The translations under genes and the position numbers were made by a program. Positions 19,034 through 28,323 of a stretch of DNA of 64,000 nt are shown here, piece after piece. Source of the DNA: Streptacidiphilus carbonis. Lineage in GTDB: Bacteria; Actinomycetota; Actinomycetes; Streptomycetales; Streptomycetaceae. Position 1 is the stretch's first letter. Each line of letters starts with the position of its first letter. The notes beneath the pieces were generated by a model. That model made no database searches. It was not told the DNA's origin and saw nothing but the letters and a program-made list of their open reading frames with translations. The DNA is taken from the NCBI RefSeq assembly GCF_000787775.1, contig NZ_BBPM01000008.1, positions 119,904-183,903 on the forward strand. The letters run 5' to 3'.

Positions 19034-20875
19034 TCAGCCGCGGGGTGCCGGCGAGGCGCTGCCCGACGGGGGCGCCGACGACGGCGCGCTCCCGGACGGG
19101 GATCCGGAGGCCGAGGACGAGCCGGACGGCGGCGGAGTGCTGGGAGGCGCGGAGCTCGTGGGCGGTGCGGTGGTGGGGGCGCCGGTCGGGGGTGCGCTGC
19201 TCGGCGGGGCGGTGGTGGGCGGGGCCGTGGTCGGCGGGGGGCTCGTGGTCGGACCGCCGCTGCCGTTACCTGTGCCGCTGCCGTTGCCTGTGCCGCTGCC
19301 GGAGGACGTCGGGGGCGGCGTCGGCTTGCCCCGGAGGCCGCCGCCCACCCCCGTGCCCGGGCCGTGCAGGGTCACCACGGAGCCCGAGGGCGTGATCGCG
19401 ACGAAGGCCGTCCACGGGCCCTCCGGCAGCGCCGCGCGGTCCACGGTGACCACCAGGGTGAGCCGCTCCCCCGGCTGGAGCGTCCCGGCGTCCCGACTCA
19501 GCCGCAGCCAGGCCGCCGCCGTGGCGGCCTGCCAGGCCACCGGCGTACCACCGCTGTTGACCAGGGTGACCACGGTACGGCCGTTGAGCTCGCCGGCGCT
19601 GACGTCCAGCCGGGTCGGCGCCGGCGCCAGCAGCGCGGGGGCCACCGGCGGGGCGACCGCGGGGAACCCGGACCGATCGGACGAGCCGGGCAGCGGGCTG
19701 CCGGACACCGCGACGGTCAGGTCGGCCGTCCGCGCCCGCTCCGGCACCGCGGCGCCGGACCAGGCGCCGCCGGACGCCGACGGCGCTCCTGACGGACCGT
19801 CGGTCGCCACCGGCGCCGGGTCCACCTGCACCGAGGAGACCGGGTCCTCCGGCAGCGCGGTGCTCTGGTGCGAGGTCCACAGCGCCACCACCGGGGCGGC
19901 GACCACCAGGGCGATGACCGAACCGGCCACCGCACGCTGCCGCAGCATCCCGGCCCGCTCGGCCGCGGCGGTGCGGTGGATCGGGAAGCCGCGCCGGTCG
20001 AAGCGCAGCTCGCGCTCGGCGCTCGGGGCACCGCCACGCGCCGATGCGGCGCCCGCGGCCGGGCCCACGCCCAGCGAGGCGAAGAAGCGGTCCCCCGCTG
20101 ACGCCTTGCGGGCCTCCCGCGGCGCCTCCACCAGCACCAGCGCACCCGGCGCGCGGAACGTCCCGGGCCAGGGCCCGGCCGCCGCGGCGCGCTCGGCCGT
20201 GCCCCGGCAGGTCGGGCAGTCGTCCACATGGTGGACCAACTCGCCGCGCAGCGCGGCGCTCAGCACCGGACCGCGCCCCCGGCCCAGCACGGACAGCTCC
20301 GGGCAGTCCGCCGCGGCCAGCACCGCCAGCGCCGCCGCGGTCCGCTCCAGCTCGCAGACCGCCTGCGCCAGCAGCACCCCGGCCTGGTCGGCGCGCAGGT
20401 CCAGCACCGCCGCCAGCTCGGTGGTGGCCAGGCCGTGCCGGCCGACCAGCTCCAGCGCCTCCCGCTGGGCCGGGGCCACCCCGGCCGCCTCCGGCCAGGC
20501 CAACTGCTCCAGCCGGGCGTGCTCGGCGCTGTGCCGGCCCATCGGACGACGCGTCAGCGCACGCACCGGCTCGGCCTCCATCCGCACCAGGCAGACATGC
20601 CGGGCCAGCGCGTACAGCCAGGCCCGCAGCTGCTCCGGGCGGCGCAGCCGACGCCGGTGCCGCGCGGACAGCTGCCGCAGCTCGCGCACCGCGGCGACGG
20701 CCTCCTCCTGGTCGCAGAGCACGGACAGGCAGTAGGTGAACAGGGCGTCGCCGAGCTGCTCCCACTCCTCTTCCAGGGCGCGGGCGCCGGGTGCCCGCGC
20801 TCCCGGCTCCGCTGATCGGCCGGCTGATCGGACCGGGGGCCGGGGTACGGCTCTGGCCTGCGCGTCGGTGGTCAC
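19034..20875 (-). CDS. Membrane-anchored sigma-factor-like protein with anti-sigma-type Cys motif and extracellular BACON domain
   Basis: The ~613-residue protein joins parts usually found separately. Residues ~37-105 resemble ECF sigma region 2 (YALARHVCLVRME) and ~122-185 region 4 (LATTELAAVLDLRADQAGVLL). Next comes a HHVDDCPTC motif (~214-223) like the zinc box of anti-sigma factors, then one membrane helix (~315-333, SVIALVVAAPVVALW). The outside portion has a beta-sandwich BACON-type domain (~421-503) and a long Pro/Thr/Ser/Gly-rich tail. GTG at 20875 is the first plausible start. It could sense the cell surface and regulate transcription, or be a sigma remnant; the DNA-binding residues of region 4 are weak. 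Confidence 0.75.
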   Translation of the reverse strand: MTTDAQARAVPRPPVRSAGRSAEPGARAPGARALEEEWEQLGDALFTYCLSVLCDQEEAVAAVRELRQLSARHRRRLRRPEQLRAWLYALARHVCLVRMEAEPVRALTRRPMGRHSAEHARLEQLAWPEAAGVAPAQREALELVGRHGLATTELAAVLDLRADQAGVLLAQAVCELERTAAALAVLAAADCPELSVLGRGRGPVLSAALRGELVHHVDDCPTCRGTAERAAAAGPWPGTFRAPGALVLVEAPREARKASAGDRFFASLGVGPAAGAASARGGAPSAERELRFDRRGFPIHRTAAAERAGMLRQRAVAGSVIALVVAAPVVALWTSHQSTALPEDPVSSVQVDPAPVATDGPSGAPSASGGAWSGAAVPERARTADLTVAVSGSPLPGSSDRSGFPAVAPPVAPALLAPAPTRLDVSAGELNGRTVVTLVNSGGTPVAWQAATAAAWLRLSRDAGTLQPGERLTLVVTVDRAALPEGPWTAFVAITPSGSVVTLHGPGTGVGGGLRGKPTPPPTSSGSGTGNGSGTGNGSGGPTTSPPPTTAPPTTAPPSSAPPTGAPTTAPPTSSAPPSTPPPSGSSSASGSPSGSAPSSAPPSGSASPAPRG

Positions 20876-21022
20876 TCCACCGACGGTAGGCCGCACCCGC
20901 ACGGTCGGTGGGCGGATGGCCCGGCTATAGCTCTTTCGAGTGACCAGCGCTCCTTCGGGGCGGCCTGCTGTGATCCCGGGGGCCTCCCGTGGTTGTCGGT
21001 GCCGGGCTGTAGCGTTCGGGGC

Positions 21023-22429
21023 ATGGCAGCCCGAACCACCTCCACGAAGGCCCCGCGCTCCTCGTACCGCTGTACGGAGTGCGGCAACACCCCGCCCAAA
21101 TGGACCGGCCGCTGCACCGAGTGCAACGCCTGGGGAACCATCGAGGAGTACGGCGCCCCCGCCGTCCGCACCACCGCCGCCGGGCCGGTCAGCACGGCCG
21201 CGCGGCCGATCGGGCAGGTGGACGCCACGGTGGCCGCCTCCCGGCCCACCGGCATCGGCGAGTTGGACCGGGTGCTCGGCGGCGGCCTGGTCCCCGGCGC
21301 GGTCGCGCTGCTGGCCGGCGAGCCCGGCGTGGGCAAGTCCACGCTGCTGCTGGACGTGGCCGCCAAGGCGGCCAGTGACGCGCACCGCACCCTCTACATC
21401 ACCGCCGAGGAGTCGACCAGCCAGGTCCGGCTGCGGGCCGACCGGATCGGCGCGCTCTCCCCGCACCTGTACCTCGCCGCCGAGACCGATCTGGCGGCCG
21501 TCCTCGGCCACATCGAGCAGGTGCAGCCCTCGCTGCTGATCCTGGACTCGGTGCAGACCGTCGCCTCCGCCCAGCTGGAGAGCGCGCCGGGCGGTCCCGC
21601 GCAGATCCGCGAGGTGACCGCGGCGCTGATCCGGGTCTCCAAGTCGCGCGCCATGTCGACCCTGCTGGTCGGCCATGTCACCAAGGACGGCTCGATCGCC
21701 GGCCCCCGGCTGCTGGAGCACCTGGTGGACGTGGTGCTGCACTTCGAGGGCGACCGGCATGCGCGGCTGCGGATCATCCGCGGCGTCAAGAACCGCTACG
21801 GGGCCACCGACGAGGTCGGCTGCTTCGAGCTGCACGACGCCGGGATCTCCGGCGTCGCCGACCCGTCCGGACTCTTCCTGACCAAGCGGGACAGACCCGT
21901 GCCCGGGACCTGTCTGACCGTCACCCTGGAGGGGCGGCGCCCGCTGGTCGCCGAGGTGCAGGCGCTGATGGTCGACTCCCAGATCCCCTCGCCCCGGCGG
22001 ACCACCTCGGGGCTGGAGTCGCCCCGGATCGCGATGGTGCTGGCCGTGGTCGAGCGGCACGGGGGCGTGCGCCTGGGCAAGCTCGACATCTACACCGCGA
22101 CGGTGGGCGGGGTGAAGCTGACCGAGCCGGCGGCGGACCTGGCCATCGCCCTCTCGGTGGCCAGCTCGGCGGCGGACACGCCGCTGCCGGCCAACCTGGT
22201 CGCGATCGGCGAGGTCGGGCTGGCGGGGGAGGTCCGCCGGGTGACCGGCGTGGAACGCAGGCTCGCCGAGGCGGCCCGCCTCGGATTCACGCACGCGCTG
22301 GTTCCGCCGGATCCCGGGAAGGTGCCCAAGGGGATGCGGGTCACCGAGGTCGCGACCATCGGTGAAGCGTTGGTGGCGATTCCCGGGCGGCGTCGTGCTG
22401 CACGTCCAGCGGAGGGTGTTACGCAGTAA
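21023..22429 (+). CDS. radA: DNA repair protein RadA (Sms)
   Basis: The 468-residue ATPase promotes branch migration during homologous recombination. It has the N-terminal zinc finger (CTECGNTPPKWTGRCTEC), Walker A GEPGVGKST at ~99-107, the RadA-specific KNRYG motif at ~255-259 and a C-terminal Lon-like fold (VGGVKLTEPAADLA). The ATG at 21023 gives the usual family length. It lies upstream of disA, the normal streptomycete order, and is separated from it by a family-1 palindromic repeat. Confidence 0.96.
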   Translation: MAARTTSTKAPRSSYRCTECGNTPPKWTGRCTECNAWGTIEEYGAPAVRTTAAGPVSTAARPIGQVDATVAASRPTGIGELDRVLGGGLVPGAVALLAGEPGVGKSTLLLDVAAKAASDAHRTLYITAEESTSQVRLRADRIGALSPHLYLAAETDLAAVLGHIEQVQPSLLILDSVQTVASAQLESAPGGPAQIREVTAALIRVSKSRAMSTLLVGHVTKDGSIAGPRLLEHLVDVVLHFEGDRHARLRIIRGVKNRYGATDEVGCFELHDAGISGVADPSGLFLTKRDRPVPGTCLTVTLEGRRPLVAEVQALMVDSQIPSPRRTTSGLESPRIAMVLAVVERHGGVRLGKLDIYTATVGGVKLTEPAADLAIALSVASSAADTPLPANLVAIGEVGLAGEVRRVTGVERRLAEAARLGFTHALVPPDPGKVPKGMRVTEVATIGEALVAIPGRRRAARPAEGVTQ

Positions 22430-22432
22430 CCG

Positions 22433-22526
22433 GTTGCTGTTCGCGCAGTTCCCCGCGCCCCTGGCCGCTTGCAACCGGGCGGGTTGCAGACCCATGGGGG
22501 CCGGGGAACTGCGCGACAAGCCATCG
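22433..22526. repeat. Family-1 dispersed palindromic repeat, copy 2
   Basis: It starts 3 bases after the radA stop codon. Inverted arms CGCGCAGTTCCCCGCG-like (22443 on) and CGGGGAACTGCGCG (22502-22515) are present. It could fold into a large hairpin and act as the radA terminator. Confidence 0.82.
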
Positions 22527-22654
22527 CTGACGGTGACTCCTCCGCCGACGGCAGCCATGGCTCCGGGGGGCTCGGCCCGATAACCAGACACGACGCGCCG
22601 TGGCCGACGGTAAACTCATGAGCGCACACCGCACCCCACCGGAGGAGTCGTCCC

Positions 22655-23761
22655 GTGGCAGCCAACGACCGGGCGGATCGCTCCTCCCGCGAGGAGGCCC
22701 TTCTGCGGGCCTCACTGAGCGCCGTAGCACCAGGCACGCCCCTGCGCGACGGCCTGGAACGCGTGCTGCGCGGCCGTACGGGCGGGTTGATCGTCCTCGG
22801 CTTCGACAAGACCGTCGAGGCCCTCAGCACCGGCGGTTTCGTCCTCGACGTGGAGTTCTCCGCGACGCGCCTGCGCGAGCTCTGCAAGCTCGACGGCGCG
22901 GTGGTGCTGGACAAGGACATCACCAGGATCGTCCGCGCCGGGGTCCAACTCGTACCCGACGCCGACATCCCCACCGAGGAGACCGGCACCCGGCACCGCA
23001 CCGCCGAGCGGGTCAACAAGCAGACCGGCTACCCGGTCGTCTCGGTCAGCCAGTCGATGCGCCTGATCGCCCTGTATGTGAACGGCGCGCGCCGGGTCAT
23101 CGAGGACTCCGCCGCGATCCTCTCCCGCGCCAACCAGGCGCTGGCCACCCTGGAGCGCTACAAGCTGCGCCTGGACGAGGTGGCCGGGACGCTCTCCGCG
23201 CTGGAGATCGAGGACCTGGTGACGGTCCGTGATGTGACCGCGGTCGCCCAGCGGCTGGAGATGGTCCGTCTGATCAACCGTGAGATCGCCGGCTATGTGA
23301 TCGAGCTGGGCACCGACGGCCGGCTGCTGTCGCTCCAGCTGGACGAGTTGATCGCGGGGGTCGAGCCGGAGCGCGAGCTGGTCGCCCGGGACTACTTCCC
23401 GGAGCGCGCCGCCAAGCGCGGCCGCTCCGTCCAGGACGTGCTCACCGATCTGGAGGGGCTGACCCACAGCGATCTGCTGGACCTGCAGACGGTCGCCAAG
23501 GCGCTCGGCTACCCGGGCACCCCGGAGGCGCTGGACGCCGCCGTGAGCCCGCGCGGCTACCGGCTGCTGGCGAAGGTGCCGCGGCTGCCCAACACCGTCA
23601 TCGAGCGGCTGGTCGAGCACTTCGGCGGACTGCAGAAGCTGCTCGCCGCCAGCATCGACGACCTGCAGACCGTCGAGGGGGTCGGCGAGTCGCGGGCCCG
23701 CTCGGTGCGTGAGGGGCTGTCGCGACTGGCCGAGTCCTCGATCCTGGAGCGCTACGTCTGA
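22655..23761 (+). CDS. disA: DNA integrity scanning protein DisA (diadenylate cyclase)
   Basis: The 368-residue enzyme makes cyclic di-AMP from two ATP. The DAC motifs are present: D80-G81-A82 in KLDGAVVLD and RHR at ~113-115 ([10 protein letters not shown]). A linker of long helices and a C-terminal helix-hairpin-helix DNA-binding part ([16 protein letters not shown]) complete the octameric DisA architecture. The start is a GTG with a GGAGGA box 9 bases upstream. The radA-disA tandem is typical, and RadA is known in Bacillus to interact with DisA and limit c-di-AMP synthesis. Confidence 0.97.
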   Translation: MAANDRADRSSREEALLRASLSAVAPGTPLRDGLERVLRGRTGGLIVLGFDKTVEALSTGGFVLDVEFSATRLRELCKLDGAVVLDKDITRIVRAGVQLVPDADIPTEETGTRHRTAERVNKQTGYPVVSVSQSMRLIALYVNGARRVIEDSAAILSRANQALATLERYKLRLDEVAGTLSALEIEDLVTVRDVTAVAQRLEMVRLINREIAGYVIELGTDGRLLSLQLDELIAGVEPERELVARDYFPERAAKRGRSVQDVLTDLEGLTHSDLLDLQTVAKALGYPGTPEALDAAVSPRGYRLLAKVPRLPNTVIERLVEHFGGLQKLLAASIDDLQTVEGVGESRARSVREGLSRLAESSILERYV

Positions 23762-23791
23762 CCGGGGAGCCCGCCGGACGTGGAACGCGGG

Positions 23792-24721
23792 TCAGCTGCC
23801 GAACGGGGCGAGCTTGAACTGGTGCGAGGGCTGGACCGTCACTCCGGCGATGCCGACCCTGGCCACATAGGTCCCGGCGCCCACCGCGCCGCCGCCGGCG
23901 CCCGGGGTGCAGCCCGGGGTCGAGGTGATCCTGGACCACTGGAACTGCGCGTCCAGCGGGGTGCCGGAGGCCGGCACGGCGTACCACTGGGCCGAGGTGT
24001 CCCGGGGGCAGTCGCCGGAGGACCAGACGTGGTTGTCGCCGTCGCTGCTGATGGTGAGCACGGCCGACTTGGCGCCGAGGTCGACCCGGCAGGCCGCGCC
24101 GCTGGTGTCGGTGATGGCCAGCTGGAAGGTCGGCCACTGCGAGGAGCTGTAGGACTGCTCGGTGCTGGTCAGCGAGAGTTCCACGTCGGCCGCCGCGCAC
24201 ACCGGCAGGTTCATGGTGCCGCCCGCGTTCGGCGGGGTGCTGGTTCCTCCGCTGCCGCCGCTGCCTCCCCCGGAACCGCTGCCGCCGCCGGTGCTGCCGG
24301 ACGAGCCGCCGGAGCTGCTGCTCCCGCCGGTGGTGCCGGAGCCGCCGGTGGTGCCGGAGCCGCCGCCCGAGGCGCCGCCGGTGACCGTCACCACGGTGCC
24401 GCCGTTGGTCCCGGCCGGGGCGCTGGACGAGGCGCCGCCCGACGGGCTGGGGCTCTTGCTGCCGCTGCCGGAGCTGGTGCCGCCGCCGGTGGAGGTCGTG
24501 CCGTCGTTGGACCCGCCGGAGCCGGTCGGCCCGGGTGTGATCGACGTCACCGGGTGCGAGGAGGAGGCGCCCGACGTCCCGGGTTTCTTCCCGCCCCCGC
24601 CGGGCAGCAACAGCCAGAGCAGCAGCACCAGTACGGCGAGGGCGACAATGAGCACGACCAGGCGCCGACGCCAGTAGATGGAGGACGGCAGCGGTCCGAC
24701 GGGATTGCGCAGAGAAGGCAC
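23792..24721 (-). CDS. Membrane-anchored Ser/Gly/Thr-rich surface protein
   Basis: The ~309-residue protein has a cytoplasmic start, PSLRNPVGPLPSSIYWRRR, then a single membrane helix (LVVLIVALAVLVLLLWLLL). A ~130-residue Gly/Ser/Thr-rich linker follows, and a C-terminal domain with paired Cys (CAAADVELSL, CRVDLG, CPRDTS and CTPGAG) that may form disulfides. GTG at 24721 fits the conserved PSLRNPVGPLP start of streptomycete homologues recalled from memory; a TTG at 24727 is possible. It converges with disA. No catalytic motif is seen. Confidence 0.75.
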   Translation of the reverse strand: MPSLRNPVGPLPSSIYWRRRLVVLIVALAVLVLLLWLLLPGGGGKKPGTSGASSSHPVTSITPGPTGSGGSNDGTTSTGGGTSSGSGSKSPSPSGGASSSAPAGTNGGTVVTVTGGASGGGSGTTGGSGTTGGSSSSGGSSGSTGGGSGSGGGSGGSGGTSTPPNAGGTMNLPVCAAADVELSLTSTEQSYSSSQWPTFQLAITDTSGAACRVDLGAKSAVLTISSDGDNHVWSSGDCPRDTSAQWYAVPASGTPLDAQFQWSRITSTPGCTPGAGGGAVGAGTYVARVGIAGVTVQPSHQFKLAPFGS

Positions 24722-24880
24722 GAGCAAACCTTACGAGAGATCAACCCCCGCTCAGAGCAACACCGCCGTACCTGGGGCCCCTTCTTTCACATCATCGTCC
24801 TGATGGTCCGTTCGGATGGTTTCGCACGTCCGTTCCGGTTACCTCACCGTGACCGGGTGTGTGCGAGGATCGACGGCGCT

Positions 24881-25768
24881 ATGCACGCCGATACCGAGAC
24901 CCTCCGCCTGCACCGGGCCGTCCTCGCCTGGTACGCCGCCCACGCCCGTGAACTCCCCTGGCGGGAGCCGTCCGCGGGGCCCTGGGCGGTGATGGTCAGT
25001 GAGTTCATGCTGCAGCAGACCCCGGTGAAGCGGGTACTGCCCATGTACGAGGCCTGGATGGAGCGTTGGCCGACCCCGGCCGACCTCGCCGCGGCACCGT
25101 CCGGCGAGGCGGTACGGGCCTGGGGCCGCCTCGGCTATCCGCGGCGGGCGCTGCGGCTGCACGCGGCGGCGACGGCGGTCACCGAGCAGCACGGCGGGAA
25201 GGTGCCGGTCGACCACGCGGCGCTGCTGGCGCTGCCCGGCGTCGGCGAGTACACCGCTGCCGCGGTGGCCTCGTTCGCCCACCGGCAGCGGCACGCGGTG
25301 CTGGACACCAATGTCCGCCGGGTGTTCGCGCGGCTGGTCGACGGACGCGAGTACCCTCCGACCGCGACCACCGCGGCGGAGCGGCGCACCGCGACCGAGC
25401 TGCTGCCGGACGACCCGGAGACGGCGGCGGTCTGGGCGGTGGCGGTGATGGAGCTGGGCGCGCTGGTGTGCACGGCACGGGCCCCCGACTGCGGGGGGTG
25501 CCCGGTGGCGCGGGAGTGCGCGTGGCGGGCGGCGGGGTACCCGGCCCATGACGGGCCGGCCCGGAAGGGGCAGACCTACGCGGGAACGGACCGGCAGGCG
25601 CGGGGCAAGCTGCTCGCAGTGCTGCGGGAGGCCCATGAGGCGGTCCCGCAGAGCGCTTTGGACGCCGTCTGGGGGGATTCCGTCCAGCGGGGGCGGGCGT
25701 TGGACGGGTTGGTGGCGGACGGGCTGGTGGAGCCGGTCGCCCCGGGGGTCTACCGACTCCCCGGCTGA
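24881..25768 (+). CDS. mutY: A/G-specific adenine glycosylase MutY
   Basis: The 295-residue enzyme removes adenine mispaired with 8-oxoguanine. It has the entry motif ELPWRE, FMLQQTPVKRV, a helix-hairpin-helix LPGVGEYTAAAVASF, the catalytic Asp in VLDTNVRRVFARL and a [4Fe-4S] cluster Cys set CTARAPDCGGCPVAREC. It is shorter than E. coli MutY (about 350 residues): the C-terminal NUDIX-like domain that recognises 8-oxoG is reduced to ~80 residues. Divergent promoters probably lie in the 160 bases shared with the surface-protein gene. Confidence 0.92.
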   Translation: MHADTETLRLHRAVLAWYAAHARELPWREPSAGPWAVMVSEFMLQQTPVKRVLPMYEAWMERWPTPADLAAAPSGEAVRAWGRLGYPRRALRLHAAATAVTEQHGGKVPVDHAALLALPGVGEYTAAAVASFAHRQRHAVLDTNVRRVFARLVDGREYPPTATTAAERRTATELLPDDPETAAVWAVAVMELGALVCTARAPDCGGCPVARECAWRAAGYPAHDGPARKGQTYAGTDRQARGKLLAVLREAHEAVPQSALDAVWGDSVQRGRALDGLVADGLVEPVAPGVYRLPG

Positions 25769-25786
25769 GCGGCTCTGCGTCGGCGG

Positions 25787-25881
25787 ATGGCCTGTCGCGC
25801 AGTTCCCCGCGCCCCTATGGGTCTGCAACCGGCCCAGTTGCAACCAGCCAGGGGCGCGGGGAACTGCGTGAACAACCATGG
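25787..25881. repeat. Family-1 dispersed palindromic repeat, copy 3
   Basis: The arms GGCCTGTCGCGCAGTTCC and the complementary GGAACTGCGTG bracket a centre with GCAACCGGCCCAGTTGCAACC. It sits between the convergent mutY and DHA2 genes, consistent with a bidirectional terminator role. Confidence 0.85.
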
Positions 25882-25899
25882 ACCTTGCCGCAGTCGGCC

Positions 25900-27522
25900 T
25901 CAGACCTCCACGGCCACCTGGGATTCCGCTTCCGAGGGCTTGGGAGTGGCGCGGAGCGGAACCTCCTGCAGGAAGACGGCGACAGCGATCCCAAGCACGC
26001 TGATGACCGCGCCCCAGAGGAAAATGCTGTGCACGCCGTTGGAGACCGCCTGGTCATAGGCCTCCCGGACCGGGGTCGGCAGACGGCTGAGCATGCCCGG
26101 GGTGAGTTGCGCGTGGCCCGCGATCGCCTGGCTGCCGTCGGGGCCGAGCCTGGAGGTCATGGTGTCGGTGACCCGGGAGCTGAACAGGGCGCCGAAGAGG
26201 GAGACGCCGAAGGAGCCGCCGATGGTGCGGAAGAAGGTGGAGCTGCTGGAGGCCACGCCGATGTCCCGGAGGGCCACGCTGTTCTGCGCGACCAGCATGG
26301 TGATCTGCATCAGGAAGCCCATCCCGGCGCCCAGCACGACCATGAACAACCCGGAGGTGAACCGGGTGGTGTGGGCGTCCAGCCGGGACAGCAGCAGCAT
26401 GCCGGCCGTCATCACCAGGGTCCCGATGACGGGGTAGATCTTGTAGCGGCCGGTGCGGGTGACGGCCTGTCCGACGACCAGGGAGACGACCAGCATGCCG
26501 AGCATCATCGGCATCAGCAGCAGTCCGGAGTTGGTCGCCGAGGCCCCCTGCACGCTCTGCTGGTACAGCGGCAGGAAGGTGATCGCGCCGAACATGACGA
26601 AGCCGACCACGAAGCCCAGCGCGCAGATCAGGCTGAAGTTGCGGCTGCGGAAGACGTGCAGCGGCAGCACCGGCTCCTCGCCGCGGGCCGCCACCCGCTG
26701 CTCCACCCGGAGGAACCCGGCCAGCGAGACCGCCGCCAGCACCAGCATCCCGGCGACCTGCCAGGAGCCCCAGGCGTAGCTCTGGCCGCCCCAGGTGGTG
26801 ACCAGGACCAGCGCCACGATGCCGACCGTGAGCAGCCCCGCGCCCAGGTAGTCGATGCGGGCGGTGGAGCGGATCTTCGGCAGGTGCAGGGTGATCGCGA
26901 TGACGATCAGCGCCAGTGCGCCCAGCGGCAGGTTGATGTAGAAGATCCAGTGCCAGCTGAGGTGGTCGGTGATGGTGCCGCCGACCAGCGGTCCGCCGAT
27001 CATCGCCACGGCCATCACGGCCGCGAACATGCCCTGGTACTTGCCGCGTTCGCGCGGCGGCACCAGTGCACCCATGATCGACATCACGCCGACGATCAGG
27101 CCGCCGGCGCCCAGCCCCTGCACGGCGCGGAAGACGATCAGTTCGTTCATGTTCTGCGAGAGCCCGGACAGCGCCGAGCCGACCAGGAAGATCACGATCG
27201 AGGCCATGAAGATGCCCTTGCGGCCGTAGAGGTCGCCGAGCTTGCCCCAGATCGGGGTGGAGGCCGTGGTCGCCAGGATGTAGGAGGTGACCACCCAGGA
27301 GAGGTGGTTGACGCCGCCCAGGTCGCCGACGATGGTGGGCATCGCGGTGCCCACGATCATGTTGTCCAGCATCGCAAGCAGCATCGCGATCAGCAGTCCG
27401 CTGAGCACGATCCGGATCTCCCGCGGGGTGCGGACGACCTGCGCGTCCGGATCGGGGGTGGGCTCCGGGTTCGGGTCGGCGTCGGCCTGGTCCCCCTGCT
27501 GTGGAATCTGGTCCTGAGCCAT
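25900..27522 (-). CDS. MFS multidrug efflux transporter, DHA2 (14-TM) family
   Basis: The 540-residue transporter has about 14 hydrophobic segments and DHA2 signatures: LDNMIVGTAMPTIVGDLGG after TM1, GKLGDLYGRKGIF as the loop between TM2 and TM3, and GLGAGGLIVG in TM5. A charged N-terminal tail precedes TM1. It likely exports drugs or toxic metabolites using the proton gradient. It is transcribed away from a TetR gene whose product is the obvious candidate repressor. No substrate can be assigned. Confidence 0.92.
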   Translation of the reverse strand: MAQDQIPQQGDQADADPNPEPTPDPDAQVVRTPREIRIVLSGLLIAMLLAMLDNMIVGTAMPTIVGDLGGVNHLSWVVTSYILATTASTPIWGKLGDLYGRKGIFMASIVIFLVGSALSGLSQNMNELIVFRAVQGLGAGGLIVGVMSIMGALVPPRERGKYQGMFAAVMAVAMIGGPLVGGTITDHLSWHWIFYINLPLGALALIVIAITLHLPKIRSTARIDYLGAGLLTVGIVALVLVTTWGGQSYAWGSWQVAGMLVLAAVSLAGFLRVEQRVAARGEEPVLPLHVFRSRNFSLICALGFVVGFVMFGAITFLPLYQQSVQGASATNSGLLLMPMMLGMLVVSLVVGQAVTRTGRYKIYPVIGTLVMTAGMLLLSRLDAHTTRFTSGLFMVVLGAGMGFLMQITMLVAQNSVALRDIGVASSSSTFFRTIGGSFGVSLFGALFSSRVTDTMTSRLGPDGSQAIAGHAQLTPGMLSRLPTPVREAYDQAVSNGVHSIFLWGAVISVLGIAVAVFLQEVPLRATPKPSEAESQVAVEV

Positions 27523-27713
27523 CCTTCTGCCTCCCGGTGCACGGACTTACCTGCCGACCGGCTAGTACCCTCGACAGCCGCACGGTAAGCTCACTTGGTG
27601 GAGGCCGTCAACCCACTTTTCGCCACCCCTGGCGGGACCTGCGCGAACGGCCGCTAACCTACGCGCAGAAGCACGGCACCCCTCCCTCACCGGACAGGCA
27701 ATCAGGCGGAGCG
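27523..27713. promoter_or_regulatory. Divergent control region for the DHA2 pump and TetR gene
   Basis: The 191-bp intergenic region contains the near-palindrome GCCGACCGGC (27553-27562) and an inverted pair CTTACC/GGTAAG (27546-27589). Both are candidates for TetR binding. Support is only positional and symmetrical. Confidence 0.35.
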
Positions 27714-28316
27714 ATGACCACCCAGACACCTCGCGGGGACACCCGGGCGCGAATCCTCGACGTCGCCCTGGAGCTGTTCGCCGAGCACGGGTACGAGAAG
27801 ACCTCACTGCGCGAGATCGCCGACCGCCTGGGCGTCACCAAGGCGGCGCTGTACTACCACTTCCGGACCAAGGAGGACATCCTCTCCGGGATCGTGGACA
27901 CCATGAGCGCCCCCATCGAGGCCACCATCGCGTGGGGCCGGGACCAGCCGTACAGCCCCGCGCTGCGGGAGGAGATCATCCGCCGCTTCACCGAGGGCAT
28001 GCAGTCGCGGCAGCCGCTGCTGCGGTTCTTCCACGAGAACCAGCCGACCATCCGCGAGCTGAAGGTCGGCAACCGCTTCAAGGACCTGATGTTCGCGCTC
28101 ACCCAGCTGATGCTGGGCCCCGAGCCGACCTTCGAGGACCGGCTGCGCGCCTCGATCTCGCTGATGTCCGTCAATGTCGCCCAGTTCGTCGGCGAGGCCT
28201 GCGCCCAGGATCCGGAGGCGTCCGTCGGACTGCCGGACGCGGAGGGGCGCCGCGAGATCGCGCTGCGGGTGGCACTGGACGTCGCCGACCGGATCGGCCG
28301 ACCGGGAGCGGCCTGA
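27714..28316 (+). CDS. TetR family transcriptional regulator
   Basis: The 200-residue protein has a typical N-terminal TetR helix-turn-helix (TSLREIADRLGVTKAALYYHF) and a C-terminal all-helical ligand-binding region with little conservation, as is usual. It probably represses itself and the divergent DHA2 pump and is released by the pump's substrate. The ATG at 27714 precedes the first helix at the normal distance. Confidence 0.92.
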   Translation: MTTQTPRGDTRARILDVALELFAEHGYEKTSLREIADRLGVTKAALYYHFRTKEDILSGIVDTMSAPIEATIAWGRDQPYSPALREEIIRRFTEGMQSRQPLLRFFHENQPTIRELKVGNRFKDLMFALTQLMLGPEPTFEDRLRASISLMSVNVAQFVGEACAQDPEASVGLPDAEGRREIALRVALDVADRIGRPGAA

Positions 28317-28323
28317 GCACCGG

